Source: Botryococcus braunii (taxonomy: Eukaryota > Chlorophyta > Trebouxiophyceae). From it: a DNA stretch of 64,000 bases. Positions 22,955-35,566 of the stretch are shown here, in pieces; position 1 is the stretch's first letter, and each line of letters opens with the position of its first letter. Where the stretch lies: positions 656,581 through 720,580 of the forward strand of contig KV908353.1 in NCBI GenBank assembly GCA_002005505.1, given 5' to 3'. Position numbers and translations under genes: made by a program. The notes beneath the pieces are model-generated. The model was not told the origin of the DNA, did no database searches, and worked only from the letters and a program-made list of their open reading frames with translations.

Positions 22955-25900
22955 CTACAGCAGCCCCCTCGCATTAATGGAGTCTGACAGCTTCCACTGC
23001 AACCTGCAGGACACCGCCCCGGCATCAATTAAAAACGCGCAAGAGTCCTCTCAGTACGAATTCCGAGGGGGAACACAAATAAACATACATACAATATACA
23101 CGATACACGTACACATGCACATGCATGTCCATGTGCCTGTGATCTTCCAGAAGCACATTAATGAACCAGTATTTGTTTTAGAGAATGCCAGTGTTACTTG
23201 TATGCCGCGCAGCTTTCTAGCAGAGCAGATCGTGGCGAGTAAGTGGGTTCACCCGTTGGACATGTGCCGCGTGACATGAGACAAGTATGTGGTTTATGCA
23301 GCACATGAGTGACTGTAACTCCGACACAGAAGGAAACACTCAGCAGATATGCAGGGAGCAGGAGGTAGCTGTGGATTATACACACGCATTTGCCTGGACA
23401 CTGAAGCTTGGGCTGTGCCTCTCAGTTGGGCAAATTCAATAACACGTTTATTGAGAACACTTTAATTGAGAACGCTTGTCTGATGAAGGACTCATAATGA
23501 GAACGCCAGTCTGCCAAGTGAGCTAGAAGGGAAAGCTTCTTAGTTCAGTGACGCAAGTCATAGCCCATTTCGCCACGTGTCTGGCCCATACAGCATCGAC
23601 GCCTGGCAGGCGAGAAGCATGGAGGAGAAAAAAGGGACTGACAAGGTTGGGAGAGGCCGCCCAGTGCTGACCCAAAGCTGTACATGCGCAGAACAGTTGC
23701 TGCCAAGCTATAGCAGAAGCAGTGTGCATGTCCCTCCCCCCCCCTTAATTATTTATTTATTTGAATTTTATTTTTTTTGTTTTATATTTTCAAGACAACA
23801 ACCGGGCTTTTACATATACCACGGGTGCTGTCTGGAAAAGCTCCTTGGTGGGCTTTCTGCACACATTGCCTTCCGCTATGGCTTGGCACCAAGCGCACGC
23901 ATTCCAGGTGGTCCCATTCTCGACCCCCTTCTCCCCTCGAGCTCGCACAAGACGCATGAGGGGGAGACTTACAGTTTCTCCACAAAGGCCTCCCTGTGAG
24001 CCGCTCCGCTGCAAGTTGCTAGTATGACGACCATGAGCCGAATGTCGGTGGCGGTCAATGAAAAGGGATGGGCCATCACCAGCTCAAACAGCAGAAGCAG
24101 CTTCTCAATCTGTGGGGTTCCCATACATCAACTTTGGACTTTTGCGGACTCAGTTACGTGCTCTGTCAAGCCCTGGCGTTCAGTTGTATGCTATGTGAAG
24201 CTATGACCTTTGATTTTGTGCTATATGAAACCCTGGACTTCAGTCCAATGTTATGTGAAGCAAAGGCCAGCATGTTGATACTATGTGAAGCCCTGACCAC
24301 AGCAGACGCTGACATGCCAAGTCTGTGAATGACAGTTGACAACAACAGTCCTGGACAATGCGAGCACCAGTTCTGCTCACAAGAACTGCTGACATACCAC
24401 GTCTGCGAATGACATTTGTCAACAAAAGTCATGTCGAGTCAGCGAATGACAGCCTTAAACCCCAGTTATGCTCTCACGAACCGCTGACAGGTAGATTTTG
24501 CTGGTGGTAAGCTTAAGAACAGCTGCAGCCCCGGGCCCGATACGCTGAAAGGCAGAAAACTCAAATGGCAATCCGCTATCGAGCGCAGCCTGCCCACGGG
24601 ACTTGTCCAATAGCAAAGCTTGCATAGGCTGCTCAACAATAAGCCCTAGCTTGTGAATTGAGATTAATAGGTGGGTTGACGTTAATGCTCAACAGCGGTC
24701 CTTTTTGTTAGGACTCCCTGACTCGGAGAGTTTGTGAAGGGTCCTGCTCCGCAACCAGTCCTGGCCACAGTACTAAGAAACAAGCAAAAAGTTTCCAAAG
24801 ATGAATGCTATACAACTTGGACCTTTACTGGAGACGAATCAGTGTGATGATCCTCGGCAGCAATTTGCTAATATGCACTGGCGGTACCAGGGTGGTGAAG
24901 CATGCAGCACAGTCGCATGGTATGTATCGTACCTCATCGTTGACTCTCAGAAACATCTCCTGCTCCTCCAGAGTGAGTACTGGGGTTCGAGGAGCAAGGC
25001 TACTTTCTTGGCCGATGTATCCAGCGCCAGTGAGGCGAGTCACGCCGGGAACGAGCTGTGTATTGCGCAAGTTTACTGGTCTTGGTTCCTCCCCTAGAGC
25101 TTGGGCGAGTCGATTCTGCAGGCGTCTGGCCCTCCTGGAGGTTCTTCGGCCCTGCCTCATGAGGCCGAGGGCCTCATCCCTTTGCTCGTTTGCTGCCTGT
25201 ACCTCCAGCGGTGCATCCACAACTGGGTCGTAGCCTGAGAGCCTGCAAGCGAGCATTGAAAGGAATGCACTTCAAGATCCTGCAAGGAGGCTTTGAAGGT
25301 CTCTGAGGTCCTCTTTAACGTGGAAAATTGCAAGGTGGTGTGAAATGTACTTGATTTCGATGTGGATACCCTTGTCAAGATTGCAATGTTGACAATCAAT
25401 CGAGGAAGCAACATGACAACAGTGCTTTTCTGTGAGCAAAGTGCACAAATGCTTTGCGCTTCCAGAAGCCCTTGTGGAATCTGCTTTTGGCTGTCCACGG
25501 GCTGGGGTTATGAAAGAAGGAGGGTTTGCTGTTATTGAGACCGGTTGGGTGCTAGGGGAAGGGCGTAGAGAGGGGAGGAGGCTGTAGGTTGTGCCTTTGC
25601 AATGTTACGTGGAAATGATGCAATTAACCAGAAAGTGCTAATCTCATGCGTGGCAAAACTCTAAAGCAACATGTGGACAGTGAAATCTTGTGAAGTCTTT
25701 GGACACACACCCATGGTTTACAATCTATCTCAAAACAGTCATATCATTCTTACCACCTGCATGCTACCAAATAGTTTTCTAATCAGCATTGACAACCTTG
25801 GACAGAAAGAAGGGCCTTGTCCAGAAAGGTCCCCACCTTGCAAGAAAAGTCCTCAGCTGCACAGTACCATCTCGACGAATATCCAAGGAGTCGAACACGC

Positions 25901-26166
25901 AGGCCAGAAAGTTCATGAAGTTCCAGTTTATCCGTGATGACCACTGCTGCAGGATCTCCTGTAGAATTGCCATCAACAGCGTCTGTACCGGGATAAGGCC
26001 TGATCTGGAATACTGGAAGAAGGCATTTGAGTGAAACGAAACAGCTTATTATAAGTGAAAAGGGTTTGTCATCTGCGTTCCCACCGACATGATCTTTGGC
26101 CAATGCAGGTCCAAAGCTTCTACTCGTCGGTCGTTCGACCCCGCATCATCCCTCAAGAGAGGAGGC
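22955..26166 (-). CDS. Family X gene copy in T1, last five exons
   Basis: Function unknown. Exons on the minus strand are 26166-26085 (PPLLRDDAGSNDRRVEALD ... IMS, donor GTGGGA), 25982-25837 (TLLMAILQEILQQWSSRI, NWNFMNFLACVFDSLDIRR), 25242-24933 (LSGYDPVVDAPLEVQ ... TRLTGAGYIGQESS ... LTLEEQEMFLRVNDE), 24109-23973 (IEKLLLLFELVMAHPF ... ATCSGAAHREAFVEK) and 23003-22955 (LQWKLSDSINARGLL, TAG). All junctions have GT..AG and compatible phases. Leu-rich amphipathic helices suggest an all-helical fold; the 310-bp exon has a basic coiled segment (RQGRRTSRRARRLQNR). A further open frame at 26146-26367 (MDKIHMLPHLVIHLLMDYTA...) may be an upstream exon. A TAG near 26467 interrupts its upstream extension here but not in T2. 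Confidence 0.65.
24135..24440 (-). repeat. Imperfect repeats in a family X intron
   Basis: The intron upstream of exon 24109-23973 contains several copies of a unit of about 40-45 bp with TATG-TATGTGAAGC, followed by two copies of a longer unit with CTGCGAATGACA-TTGTCAACAA. The same arrays occur in the other units (38040-38344, 50630-50960, 58910-59215), with small differences. Confidence 0.7.
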
Positions 26167-27499
26167 CTGAAGGACCAGGTGCAAAGAGCTAACATTAACG
26201 TAATCCAGTATCCCCAAACGATATCGTGTGATGCTATCCGGCGGGGTCATTGCAAAAGCTCTTGAGCGACGGATACATTTATGGTCGACTTCCAACCGCA
26301 AGCCTGTTGCAGTGTAGTCCATCAGAAGATGGATGACCAAGTGAGGTAGCATGTGAATTTTATCCATCGTGTTCTGATAAACAAGGTCGATTGTTCTCTC
26401 TGATCGCCGTTCTTCGTGTGCAGACCAACGGTCTGTCAGTGTAGCGGAAGCTTCGGCAAGATGCTTCTATTGACGGTACAGTGCCCAACTGCGCGCAGTG
26501 CGCAACCCATCCCACGGGACCGCCGTCGTTACTCTCTACTATCCATACAGTGTACCTCACAGGGGAGAGGCATCGAGACGAGCACGATCGCTATAATGTC
26601 TGGAACTTATACCCAGCTTTATCGACCTCCTTTCTTTTGAAGGGACTTTCCTCTAACCTCGTATAACCTCTTGTAACCTTGGTCTCTTATCCCTGTGATT
26701 GCAGACCCGGCGTGGCTGCCCTTACCCCGGCAAATGCTCACCCAAGTCTGGCGTCGATTGGTTTGATACAGCAATATTGAAGGAGACAAGACAAATTAAT
26801 TCATACGTAGTGTAAAAATCAAGTATGATGTTTCCTAGTGGCCCTGAAATTCTCATATCTTGGCCCAAGAAGCCACTTTCATAGGACCTAAAGCCAAATG
26901 TATGTACTTCACAACGGAAAATATGAGGACCCTATATTAACGTGTATATTTACGTATCTAAATTGATATATCTCAGCAACAGGGCCTTCCGTTTGTTGTC
27001 ACTTGAATTTTGAATGTTGTCAGACATCCTAGGGCCTAAGCTTATAAGGCCTATAGGCCTATTAGCCAAATGAGGTCTTAACCTTTAAAGGGAGCCTTCA
27101 TGAGATCAGGAATGAATATTTGGCCCTCATGATTGGTGGTCCTTGTCCGGACGGGGGATCCCCCTTTCGGCTGTCTCCCGGGGGCCATATTTAAATTTAA
27201 AGTCTTGCGGGCAAATCTTCCTTGATTCTAGTCCACGTGATTTTTCCTGTGTCTTCAAATGTGCACAAATGATGTACACGCTTGCAATTGGGTTCTCATG
27301 CTCCATGCCTCTTTATGACTAATTAGTTTTGCGTTTGCATCCATATGCATCCTTGCGCATCTCATCTTGCTCAAATCTGCTTTCAATTGGAAATCTCCTT
27401 AGATCTCAGTGTAATTAATCACTTTTACAGGATTGGATGACAAATCAAGAGAAAACTTCTAGCTGGACCAGCTAGAGCCGTACTCATCCCATAGCCATA

Positions 27500-27543
27500 G
27501 CTATAGCATGCATATGTTCGGCCGAACATATGCATGCTATAGC
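27500..27543. repeat. 44-bp perfect palindrome
   Basis: Two 22-bp arms, starting GCTATAGCATGC, meet at CGG/CCG. The equivalent site in T1 (near 20020-20040) has only the simple sequence ATAGCCGAACATATGCATGC, so one arm is an inverted copy of its neighbour. It is repeated at 41406-41449. Confidence 0.97.
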
Positions 27544-27667
27544 CGAACATATGCATGCAAGAGTTGTGAGCTTGCAATCTTGGAAAAAAAAGTTACTGGG
27601 CCATGAAATTTTATGACCCAGTTCATTAGCCAGAAAACATGCATGATCCCGACGAAATGCAAAATCT

Positions 27668-27691
27668 CATTGTTCCTTCGAAGGAACAATG
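27668..27691. repeat. 24-bp perfect palindrome
   Basis: CATTGTTCCTTC is followed immediately by its reverse complement. T1 near 20156 has a single ATTGTTCCTTC arm only. It is repeated at 41574-41597. Confidence 0.97.
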
Positions 27692-27929
27692 AAAGGAATT
27701 CCACATATGCCCGTTCATATATGCAATTACTTTACTTGCGTAATGAACATTGGAGCCGTTTTAAACAGGGAGATGTTGGCCTGTCGACGTACGTCCTGCA
27801 GGGCAAATGCATCTGAACATTTATTACATAATGAATGGGTTGGGGGGAGGGGCGATATACCCCCAAACAGACTGGTATCGCAACAGCATGACCAGATCGG
27901 CAGGACCGGATGGGAGGTACTATGGTATA

Positions 27930-30900
27930 TGTTAGGTTATGGGCATTCGGCATCACCTGTAAGCAAGCAGACAGGTCGTAAGTTCGTGCCACTCCAGCTA
28001 CCGTCCTTGACGACTGTCTGCTCTTTAGACACATGCAACTGCATGGACAAGACTGGCATCCTTATGTGCCCAGTATCTTTCCAAACCAGTTCCGTTACAC
28101 GTTGATCTGTCAATGAGCATCTACACACGGATAAGCTCCTGACGGCTGAAAGCAAGTACCTTCCTATACTCAATCAAGACTCCGTCCCTTAGCTGTTTGG
28201 GAGACTTGATTGTACACTAAGATGGTTCACTTACAAACAAGCAATCAAACACGAACACATTACCAATACACACCCTGCGTCACCGCACCTGTAAGCAAGC
28301 AGACAGGTCGTAAGTTCGTGCCACTCCAGCTACCGTCCTTGACGACTGTCTGCTCTTTAGACACATGCAACTGCATGGACAAGACTGGCATCCTTATGTG
28401 CCCAGTATCTTTCCAAACCAGTTGCTCGACCATGAGGTGATCGCAGCTTTAATAGTCCTTTCACACTAACGCGTAATCTAGATCAGATTGTACCTTATGT
28501 TCGAAATAGACCTCATCCGAACGTGTCTCGAGGTACCTTATGTGGACAGTGGACCCGTATCCTAATAATGTACATTTGAAGATCACCTAAAGCACAAGGC
28601 ATTCTATAATGTATGTTCACAACTCAACACTTCCCCTTGCCTGCATGCTTTATGTGTATCTTCTCAGTCCTAGTGAATCCCTATGACTAACACCACGAAC
28701 TTGTTAAGTGGTTTGGTCATAAACTCAGCCACATTGTAAGCAGATTCCACATAAGGGATATCTGCCAGTCCCTCTCCTATGGCCTCCCTAGCATAGTGGC
28801 ATCCACAAAGCCTTCACGATCGGGTACCTTCCCTCCAAGAGTTAAAGCTAACTCTTGGGTGTCCCTAAGATACTTCAGCACTCGAATGGCTTCACTCCAG
28901 TGCGAAGTGGTAGGGCTCATTCTGTACCTTGGCAACACACCAGCTGCCTATGCAATTTCAGATCTGGTGGTGTTGGTAATGTACCACAGTGACCCTTTAA
29001 GCTCACAATACCGATGGCCAGGAGTGCCTGACCCTACTGACTCCACATCCTTGGACTCGAGCCTGCTGCTAGCCACAAAGTCCTTGAACATTGGAGTATC
29101 AACTCCACGACCATCCTCACACACACCCTTTCCAACGTTTTGCAACGCTATTCTAAGTCCACAGACACCACTCATGTATACCGCAGTAATACCTCTGACA
29201 ACAATTGAAGACTAGTCTCCTCGACGTGTTCAAATGACGACGTGAATTTAATACGTACCCGTCATGATGATCATGACAGCTAAACATACATGTAAACTCA
29301 AAATCCATCCCCTCACTTTCAAAGCCCCCCATACATTTCAACTGACCCTTTAGTCCGCGGCGCGACATCGAAACTAGTTGCGACCGTGATTTCCTGTGTG
29401 AGTTCCCTTTCTATCACCATATGGAGGCCAATACTTGCACAACCAACATGACCCAGGACTTACTGCTTGAGTACTTTCAAGTTGTCTTGCCCTAACTCAC
29501 ATTGCTTCCCCTGGAAGTGCTATTACATGTTTCACGGTCCGTCGATCAAATTATATTTCTCCAACGTCTATACTTTTATTTGGTTAAGGATTTGAAGCAT
29601 CAAGACTAAGCAGACACCGTTACAAACGACCTGCACTCAAAAACGCATCTAACAACTATGTTTCATGTTATATAACCTAGAGTCTGGATATCAACGACTT
29701 TCATCTGGAATTTTTCAAGATTTCTCACATATGGCCTCAACTCCCAAACTTGGCTCTGTGGCTGTCTCTAAGAACTCTCTCTAGCTTTCATTGATTTTAC
29801 TGGCTATCCCGGTCTAGCTTTCTAACGTGAGGGTGCACCGATGCATCAAGGCCTTAGGATTAAATTGTCTGTAACTGACAATTCTACCACCCAAAGCTCA
29901 CTTGTATTGGTCACAATGATGGTAGCTCACCTCTACCCTATTCATACACATAACCCTTAAAAAAAGTCTTATCTATACACCATCAGTACTATGATCAGTC
30001 TCTAAGGGCGTTGCTGCAACAATACACATGACTTACAAAGTCACCAACGCTTACGTGTGTTGGGTCAAATATCACCATCCTCTGCTTGAGGAGCTAGGGT
30101 CATCACAGGTACCTATCAGTAACCTCATGTTGAGCACAATAGATCCTCTTCATCATCACTATTAGACATTAGGCTACTCAACATCCAAATGCGCGAAAAA
30201 CGCAACGCGCGCACGCGCGCAACGATAACTGATGAGCTTCGCCTGACCACATTATGTCACAGATTAGCCCAAAACTCTTCAAATTAATTGATTGTCTTCA
30301 GAAACCAGTTCTTTTCCATGTCATTATCAGAATTAGCTTTACATGTTAGCAATTTTTGGTGTTCATAAATTGGCCCATCTAACACTCATATCCTTTGTGT
30401 AGCCCGCACCATGGATTAAGACTAACTTGCAGCTATTTCTACCCCAACTGCACCTCTTTGCATTCCTAGAGTCATTCATGTATATCACCTTAAACATTCT
30501 GAGTCAACTACCATGCATTGCAACGATAAAATTGTAATCTTCTGGTACCCACAACTCACTCCTGGTCAGCCCAAAACCTTTCAACACCAGGTCATTCATG
30601 TATATCACCTTAAACATTTTGGGTCAATTACCCTATGGTCCATGCCAGACTGTAGGTCAGGGCGTGAAGCGCATGCATTGCGCAACGATACAATTGTAAT
30701 CTTGTGGTACCCACAACTCACTCTTGGTCAGCCAAATTCTTTCAACACCAGGTCATTGATGTATATCCCCTTAAACATTCTGGGTCAATTACTCTATGGT
30801 CCATGCCAGACTGTAGGTCAGGGTGTGAAGCGCATGCATTGCGCAACGATAAAATTGTAATCTTCTGGTACCCACAACTCACTCCTGGTCAACCCAAAAA

Positions 30901-33131
30901 CTTTCAACACCAAGTCATTGATGTATATCCCCTTAAACATTCTGGGTCAATTACTCTATGGTCCATGCCAGACTGTAGGTCAGGGTGTGAAGCGCATGCA
31001 TTGCGCAACGATAAAATTGTAATCTTCTGGTACCCACAACTCACTCCTGGTCAACCCAAAAACTTTCAACACCAAGTCAAAAAAAACCTCAGCATACCTT
31101 AGGGATTTTCACAACACCACATACACAGACACACATAGAGAGGTCTCACAAGCCACACTGGACCCATATATGACCCTATGTAAGACCACTCAAGGTTTGA
31201 AAACCGCGTTGGCCACACAAGATCAGCACACATCGCATTGACTACACATCATTGACCAGACACAACCAGTCAATGTCTAGTTTCACACTCTGGAAAACAT
31301 GGAAGGAATGCCAGGCACATAAGACAAGTCATGACATTGATTACACAGCAGTTCCGATAAGAGGTCTTGACTCCGCAAGTGCACGACAGTTCAATGAGGC
31401 ACACGACTCCCTATTTAGCATTTCTCACCCTCAACATTAGGGACTAGCCATCAGCGAGTCCGAACGCGACACCTGATCAGCCTTTCTCACCCTCAACATT
31501 AGGGACTAGCCATCAGCGAGTCCGAGCGCGACACCTGATCAGCCTTTCTCACCCTCAACATTAGGGACTAGCCATCAGCGAGTCCGAACGCGACACCTGA
31601 TCAGCCTTTCTCACCCTTAACATTAGGGACTAGCCATCAGCGAGTAGCAGCGCAAACCACAATAAGAATGTGCTCAGTGGACTGGGGAACCAAAAGTCCC
31701 TTACCACCATATTGCACCAACTCCTGGCTGTTTACACATACACAATCAATGTCTTTCAAGCCCCAGCTCATGGACATCTTTACACACGCTTACACATACA
31801 ACACATATGTAAGCCCATCCCCATGCTGCAGTACCCGTACTGTTGCTCATGGTGTCTACCAATACCTGGATGGGGGCTCCCTAGGGTCCACCCACTTCTT
31901 CCCGCTGAGTATCACACTTGCCGTCAGTGGTTAGAGGTCATTCATAACTACTTTTGTTAATCTGACCCCCTTGATCTCCAGCCTTAAGAGGGTGCAGACT
32001 TAAAAAGAAGCCTTTCTATTGGTTCACCTCTCAACCAGTACACTTACTGTAACACATGAGCATCACTTCCTCTCTCAACTCATTGAGCCACACACTCACA
32101 ATTTCAGATCCCAAATCATACACAACCTCACATATGCACTCAAAATTTCACTCCTCCATCCCAAGGTGGTCTTCCGCCTCGTGCCCTTCCAACCGGGATT
32201 TCACCACCTCGCCTTGCGGATGAAACTGCCAAGATTTCTTGGCATTTCAGAATCAATTCGAATGGATTCTGAAGCATATACTGCGACATGAAGGCGGGGT
32301 ACAAACTGCGCGGCTGTCGCTCCCTTTGGGACTGGAGTAGACTTGTGTAGTGTCCGCTGGCCACCAGTGCCTTGCCCAAAAACCACATATCGGCTTGTCC
32401 TCAGCACCCAGAGTTGGGTGGGCCCATAACCTGTTAGGTTATGGGCATTCGGCATCACCTGTAAGCAAGCAGACAGGTCGTAAGTTCGTGCCACTCCAGC
32501 TACCGTCCTTGACGACTGTGTGCTCTTTAGACACATGCAACTGCATGAACAAGACTGGCATCCTTATGTGCCCAGTATCTTTCCAAACCAGTTCCGTTAC
32601 ATGTTGATCTGTCAATGAGCATCTACACACGGATAAGCTCCTGACGGCTGAAAGCAAGTACCTTCCTATACTCAATCAAGACTCCGTCCCTTAGCTGTTT
32701 GGGAGACTTGATTGTCCACTAAGATGGTTCACTTACAAACAAGCAATCAAACATGAACACATTACCAATACACACCCTGCGTCACCGCACCTGTAAGCAA
32801 GCAGACAGGTCGTAAGTTCGTGCCACTCCAGCTACCGTCCTTGACGACTGTGTGCTCTTTAGACACATGCAACTGCATGAACAAGACTGGCATCCTTATG
32901 TGCCCAGTATCTTTCCAAACCAGTTGCTCGACTATGCGGTGATCGCAGCTTTAATAGTCCTTTCACACTAACGCGTAATCTAAATCAGATTGTACCTTAT
33001 GTTCGAAATAGACCTCATCCGAACGTGTCTTGAGGTACCTTATGTGGATAGTGGACCCGTATCCTAATAATGTAAATTTGAAGATCACCTAAAGCACAAG
33101 GCATTCTATAATGTATGTTCACAACTCAACA
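27930..33131 (-). mobile_element. Copia element 2, recombinant between elements 3 and 1
   Basis: 5202 bp with LTRs 27930-28629 and 32432-33131. The left flank is GTATA (27925-27929) and the right flank is CCTAT (33132-33136), so there is no target duplication. The left flank matches element 3 and the right flank matches element 1. SNPs of the left LTR and most of the interior are element-3 type (CTGTCTGCTC, GCATGGACAAG, TTACACGTTG). The right LTR is element-1 type. It is therefore a crossover product, not an independent insertion. Polypurine tract, tRNA-iMet-type primer site and four-copy 62-bp and 161-bp repeats are as in element 3. Confidence 0.95.
28670..29175 (-). pseudogene. Copia pol remnant in element 2
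   Basis: The same fused RT/RNase H remnant as in element 1, but without the TAA in the RNase H tail (CHYAREAIGEGL, YVESAYNVAEFMTKPLNKFV, stop). The frame break at the fusion (after REGFVDA) remains, so it cannot encode a joined protein. Confidence 0.85.
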
Positions 33132-35203
33132 CCTATATTTATCCTACTAATTAGCACAGAGTACAATATCTTGGCCCAAGAAGTCATATGAAAATGGCTA
33201 AATGTAAGTACTTTACAACGGAAAGTATGAGGAGCCTTTGTTAACGTGTGTGGTTACGTATCTTAATTGATATATCTCAGCAACAGGGCCTTCCGTCCGT
33301 TGTCACTTGAATTTTGAATGTTGAGTTTATAAGGGCTATAGGCCTATGAGCCAAATAAGGTCTTAACCCTTCAAGGGAGCCCCCATGAGATCACGAATGA
33401 ATATTTGGCCTTCATGATTGGTGGTTCTTGTCCGGACGGTGAATCCCTCTTTCGGCTGTCTCCTTGATGCCATATTTACATTTATAAGTCTTGCAGGCAA
33501 ACGTTACATCCAGGACCAGCCACTAGGGCTGAAGAGGACGGCAATACAATGAATGACCCATGCCCACGTCTTGCAGGCAAACCTTCCTTGATTCTAGCCC
33601 ACGTGATTTTTCCTGTTACTTCAAATGTGCACAAATGATGTACACGCTTGCAATTATAATTAGGTCCACATGCTAAATTAGTTCCACATGCTCCATGCCT
33701 CTATAACTAGGTCCACATGCCTAATTAGGTCCACATGCACCATGCCTCTTTATGATTAGGTTTTGCGTTTGCATCCATGCATGCGCATCTCATTTTGCTC
33801 AAATCTCAAATCTGACTTCAATTGGAAAACTCTACAGATCTAGGTGTAATTTATCAATTTTACAGGAGTGGATGACAAATCAAGAAAAAACTTCTGGCTA
33901 GACCAGCTAGAGCCGTACTCATCCCATAGCCGAACATATGCATGCAACAAGGTTGGAATTCCTTTTTTTTTCGGGAAAAAAAAAGGTTAAACTCGGTCAT
34001 GAAATTTCACGACCCAGTTCTTTAGCCAGAATTCATGCATGGATCCGACGAAATGCACAATCTTATTGTTCCTTCCACATGTGCACGTTCATATATGCAA
34101 TTGCTTTACTTGCGTAATGACCATTGGAGCCGTTTCAACCGGGGAGATGTCGGCCTGTCGACATACGTCCTGCAGGGCACATGCATCTGAACATTTATTA
34201 CATAATGAATAGGTTGGGGGGAGGGGCAAATTTACCCCCAAACATACTGTATGGCAACAGCATGACCAACTCGCCAGGACCGGATGGTAGGTACTATAGC
34301 ATATGATTTACTACATAGTATACGTAGCAGATAATATTGTCATCATCAGCATTAATGATTGCAACGTCCTTAACATGAAAGCGTAACATCATGTACACGG
34401 ACATGCATATGCTATACTAGCAAAATCCATGGAAAAAAAAATTAAACGCGCGTTGTGTGGCACGCTGATGCCTATTTTAACGTTGCTTGCAGGGATATAA
34501 GTGTACACTTACATCCCATCGCCTAGAGGATTGCACCCATGGGCCAAACTTGGCTAAGATTGTGCAACCTCATGAAACTACTTATCTAGTCAGTGTTGCC
34601 ACCCATGTGTAAACAAACAGATCTGTTCATCTACACCTCTAGAGGCGGACTGTGGCAACATCAATTTGGCAGTGGTACTCGGTCAATCCTGTGTCCTCCA
34701 ACGGGGGGGAAAAAATATAAAAACCCTTACGAAATCATACAACCCAAATTTTCTTTAGATGCTTTATAAATTGACGGCCATTTCCTGCCATATATTCTAC
34801 TTCAAACTCGGAAGAGGAATTCAGCAAGTAAACACAAGGAAGAAATGTGCAGCAAGTAATTTATTAAAGCACGACGATAAAGAAAGTTTGCGTATATCGC
34901 GATATCAATCGACTGTAGATAGATATACGATTTTAATCAACATATTACTTCCACATATCGACATATACATGTCTCTGACAACTGCAAGTGTGTCAGCATA
35001 TGGCAAACCATGTTTTCGATAGGCCCCTTTTGCTCTGGGGCGCATTATAATGCAATTACTGTTTTGCATAGGGGAAGATGTCCAAGCCTCGAAGAAAGTC
35101 GCGCCTTTAATTAAAAACGCATTATAATGGAAGGCGTGAATCCGTTATAACTATACAATCATGCAAGGAAGTCGCTTACTACAAAAAAATTGACTTGAGT
35201 TGA

Positions 35204-35566
35204 TCAACTCAAGGTCTGACCAGCAAATTTGAGATCAATTGATCCCAGATTTGCAACAGCGATGTTGATCAAGTCAAAGTCTGGACCAGCAACCTGGACT
35301 TGCCTGCCCTTAAAGACAGGGCAAGATATCATCGATGTGGGTCATGTTGTACTGCCCCTCACTTTGTAAAGACCGTATGTTCCTTGGTTCTTCGAATCAA
35401 CTAAGGAATCGTACATCAGGGTCTTGACATCATTAACGGACGCCTCGAAGCTATAATAAGCCATCTCGTCCTCCATAAAGTCCGATCCGTCCATCGGTGT
35501 AATCAGTCTGAACTTCGAAAGCTCCGTCTCAAGAGTCTCATTCCCCAATCTCTTCCGCTGGGTCCT
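35204..35566 (-). pseudogene. Unknown ORF Y, duplicate of the T1 copy
   Basis: Identical in the region inspected to 21298-21660, including the TGA after YKVRGSTT. The shared nonsense codon shows that the mutation preceded the segmental duplication. Confidence 0.5.

Larger units (their letters stand above)
19259..26854. repeat. Tandem unit T1 (7596 bp)
   Basis: The unit starts at ATATCTTGGCCCAAGAAG, and the same sequence restarts at 26855, 40760 and 53358. It holds, from left to right, about 2 kb of AT-rich DNA without a gene, a decayed minus-strand open frame (21298-21660), an intergenic stretch, and the family X exons (22955-26166). The stretch 19259-21290 contains short CTAATTAGGTCCACATGC-type repeats near 19750-19830 and a T/A hairpin near 20056-20080. 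Confidence 0.9.
19225..27929. repeat. Segmental duplication, copy 1 (8705 bp)
   Basis: Nearly identical to 33132-41835. Visible differences number fewer than about ten (near 20429-20476, 23286, 25524, 26815 and 27031). It spans tandem unit T1 (19259-26854) and the first 1075 bp of unit T2. It lies between copia elements 1 and 2 and arose by recombination between elements. Confidence 0.97.
26855..27929. repeat. First part of tandem unit T2 (recombinant fragment)
   Basis: This is homologous to 19259-20400 and 53358-54355 and ends exactly at the GTATA target site of element 2. No gene is present. It contains a 44-bp perfect palindrome (27500-27543) and a 24-bp perfect palindrome (27668-27691) that are absent from T1. 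Confidence 0.9.

Noticed and set aside
23577..23999. 140-codon plus-strand frame (also 37481) as a gene
   Set aside because: It covers a poly-pyrimidine and AT stretch and part of an intron, is not preserved in T2 and T3, and overlaps the minus-strand gene.
24805..25233. Plus-strand 142-codon frame over family X exon 3, also at 38709, 51411 and 59298
   Set aside because: It is the antisense of the 310-bp exon; splice sites and homology with the 10.3-kb paralogue support the minus strand.
27930..33131. Element 2 as an independent insertion without target duplication
   Set aside because: Its two flanks match those of elements 3 and 1 exactly and its SNPs switch type, so recombination explains it better.
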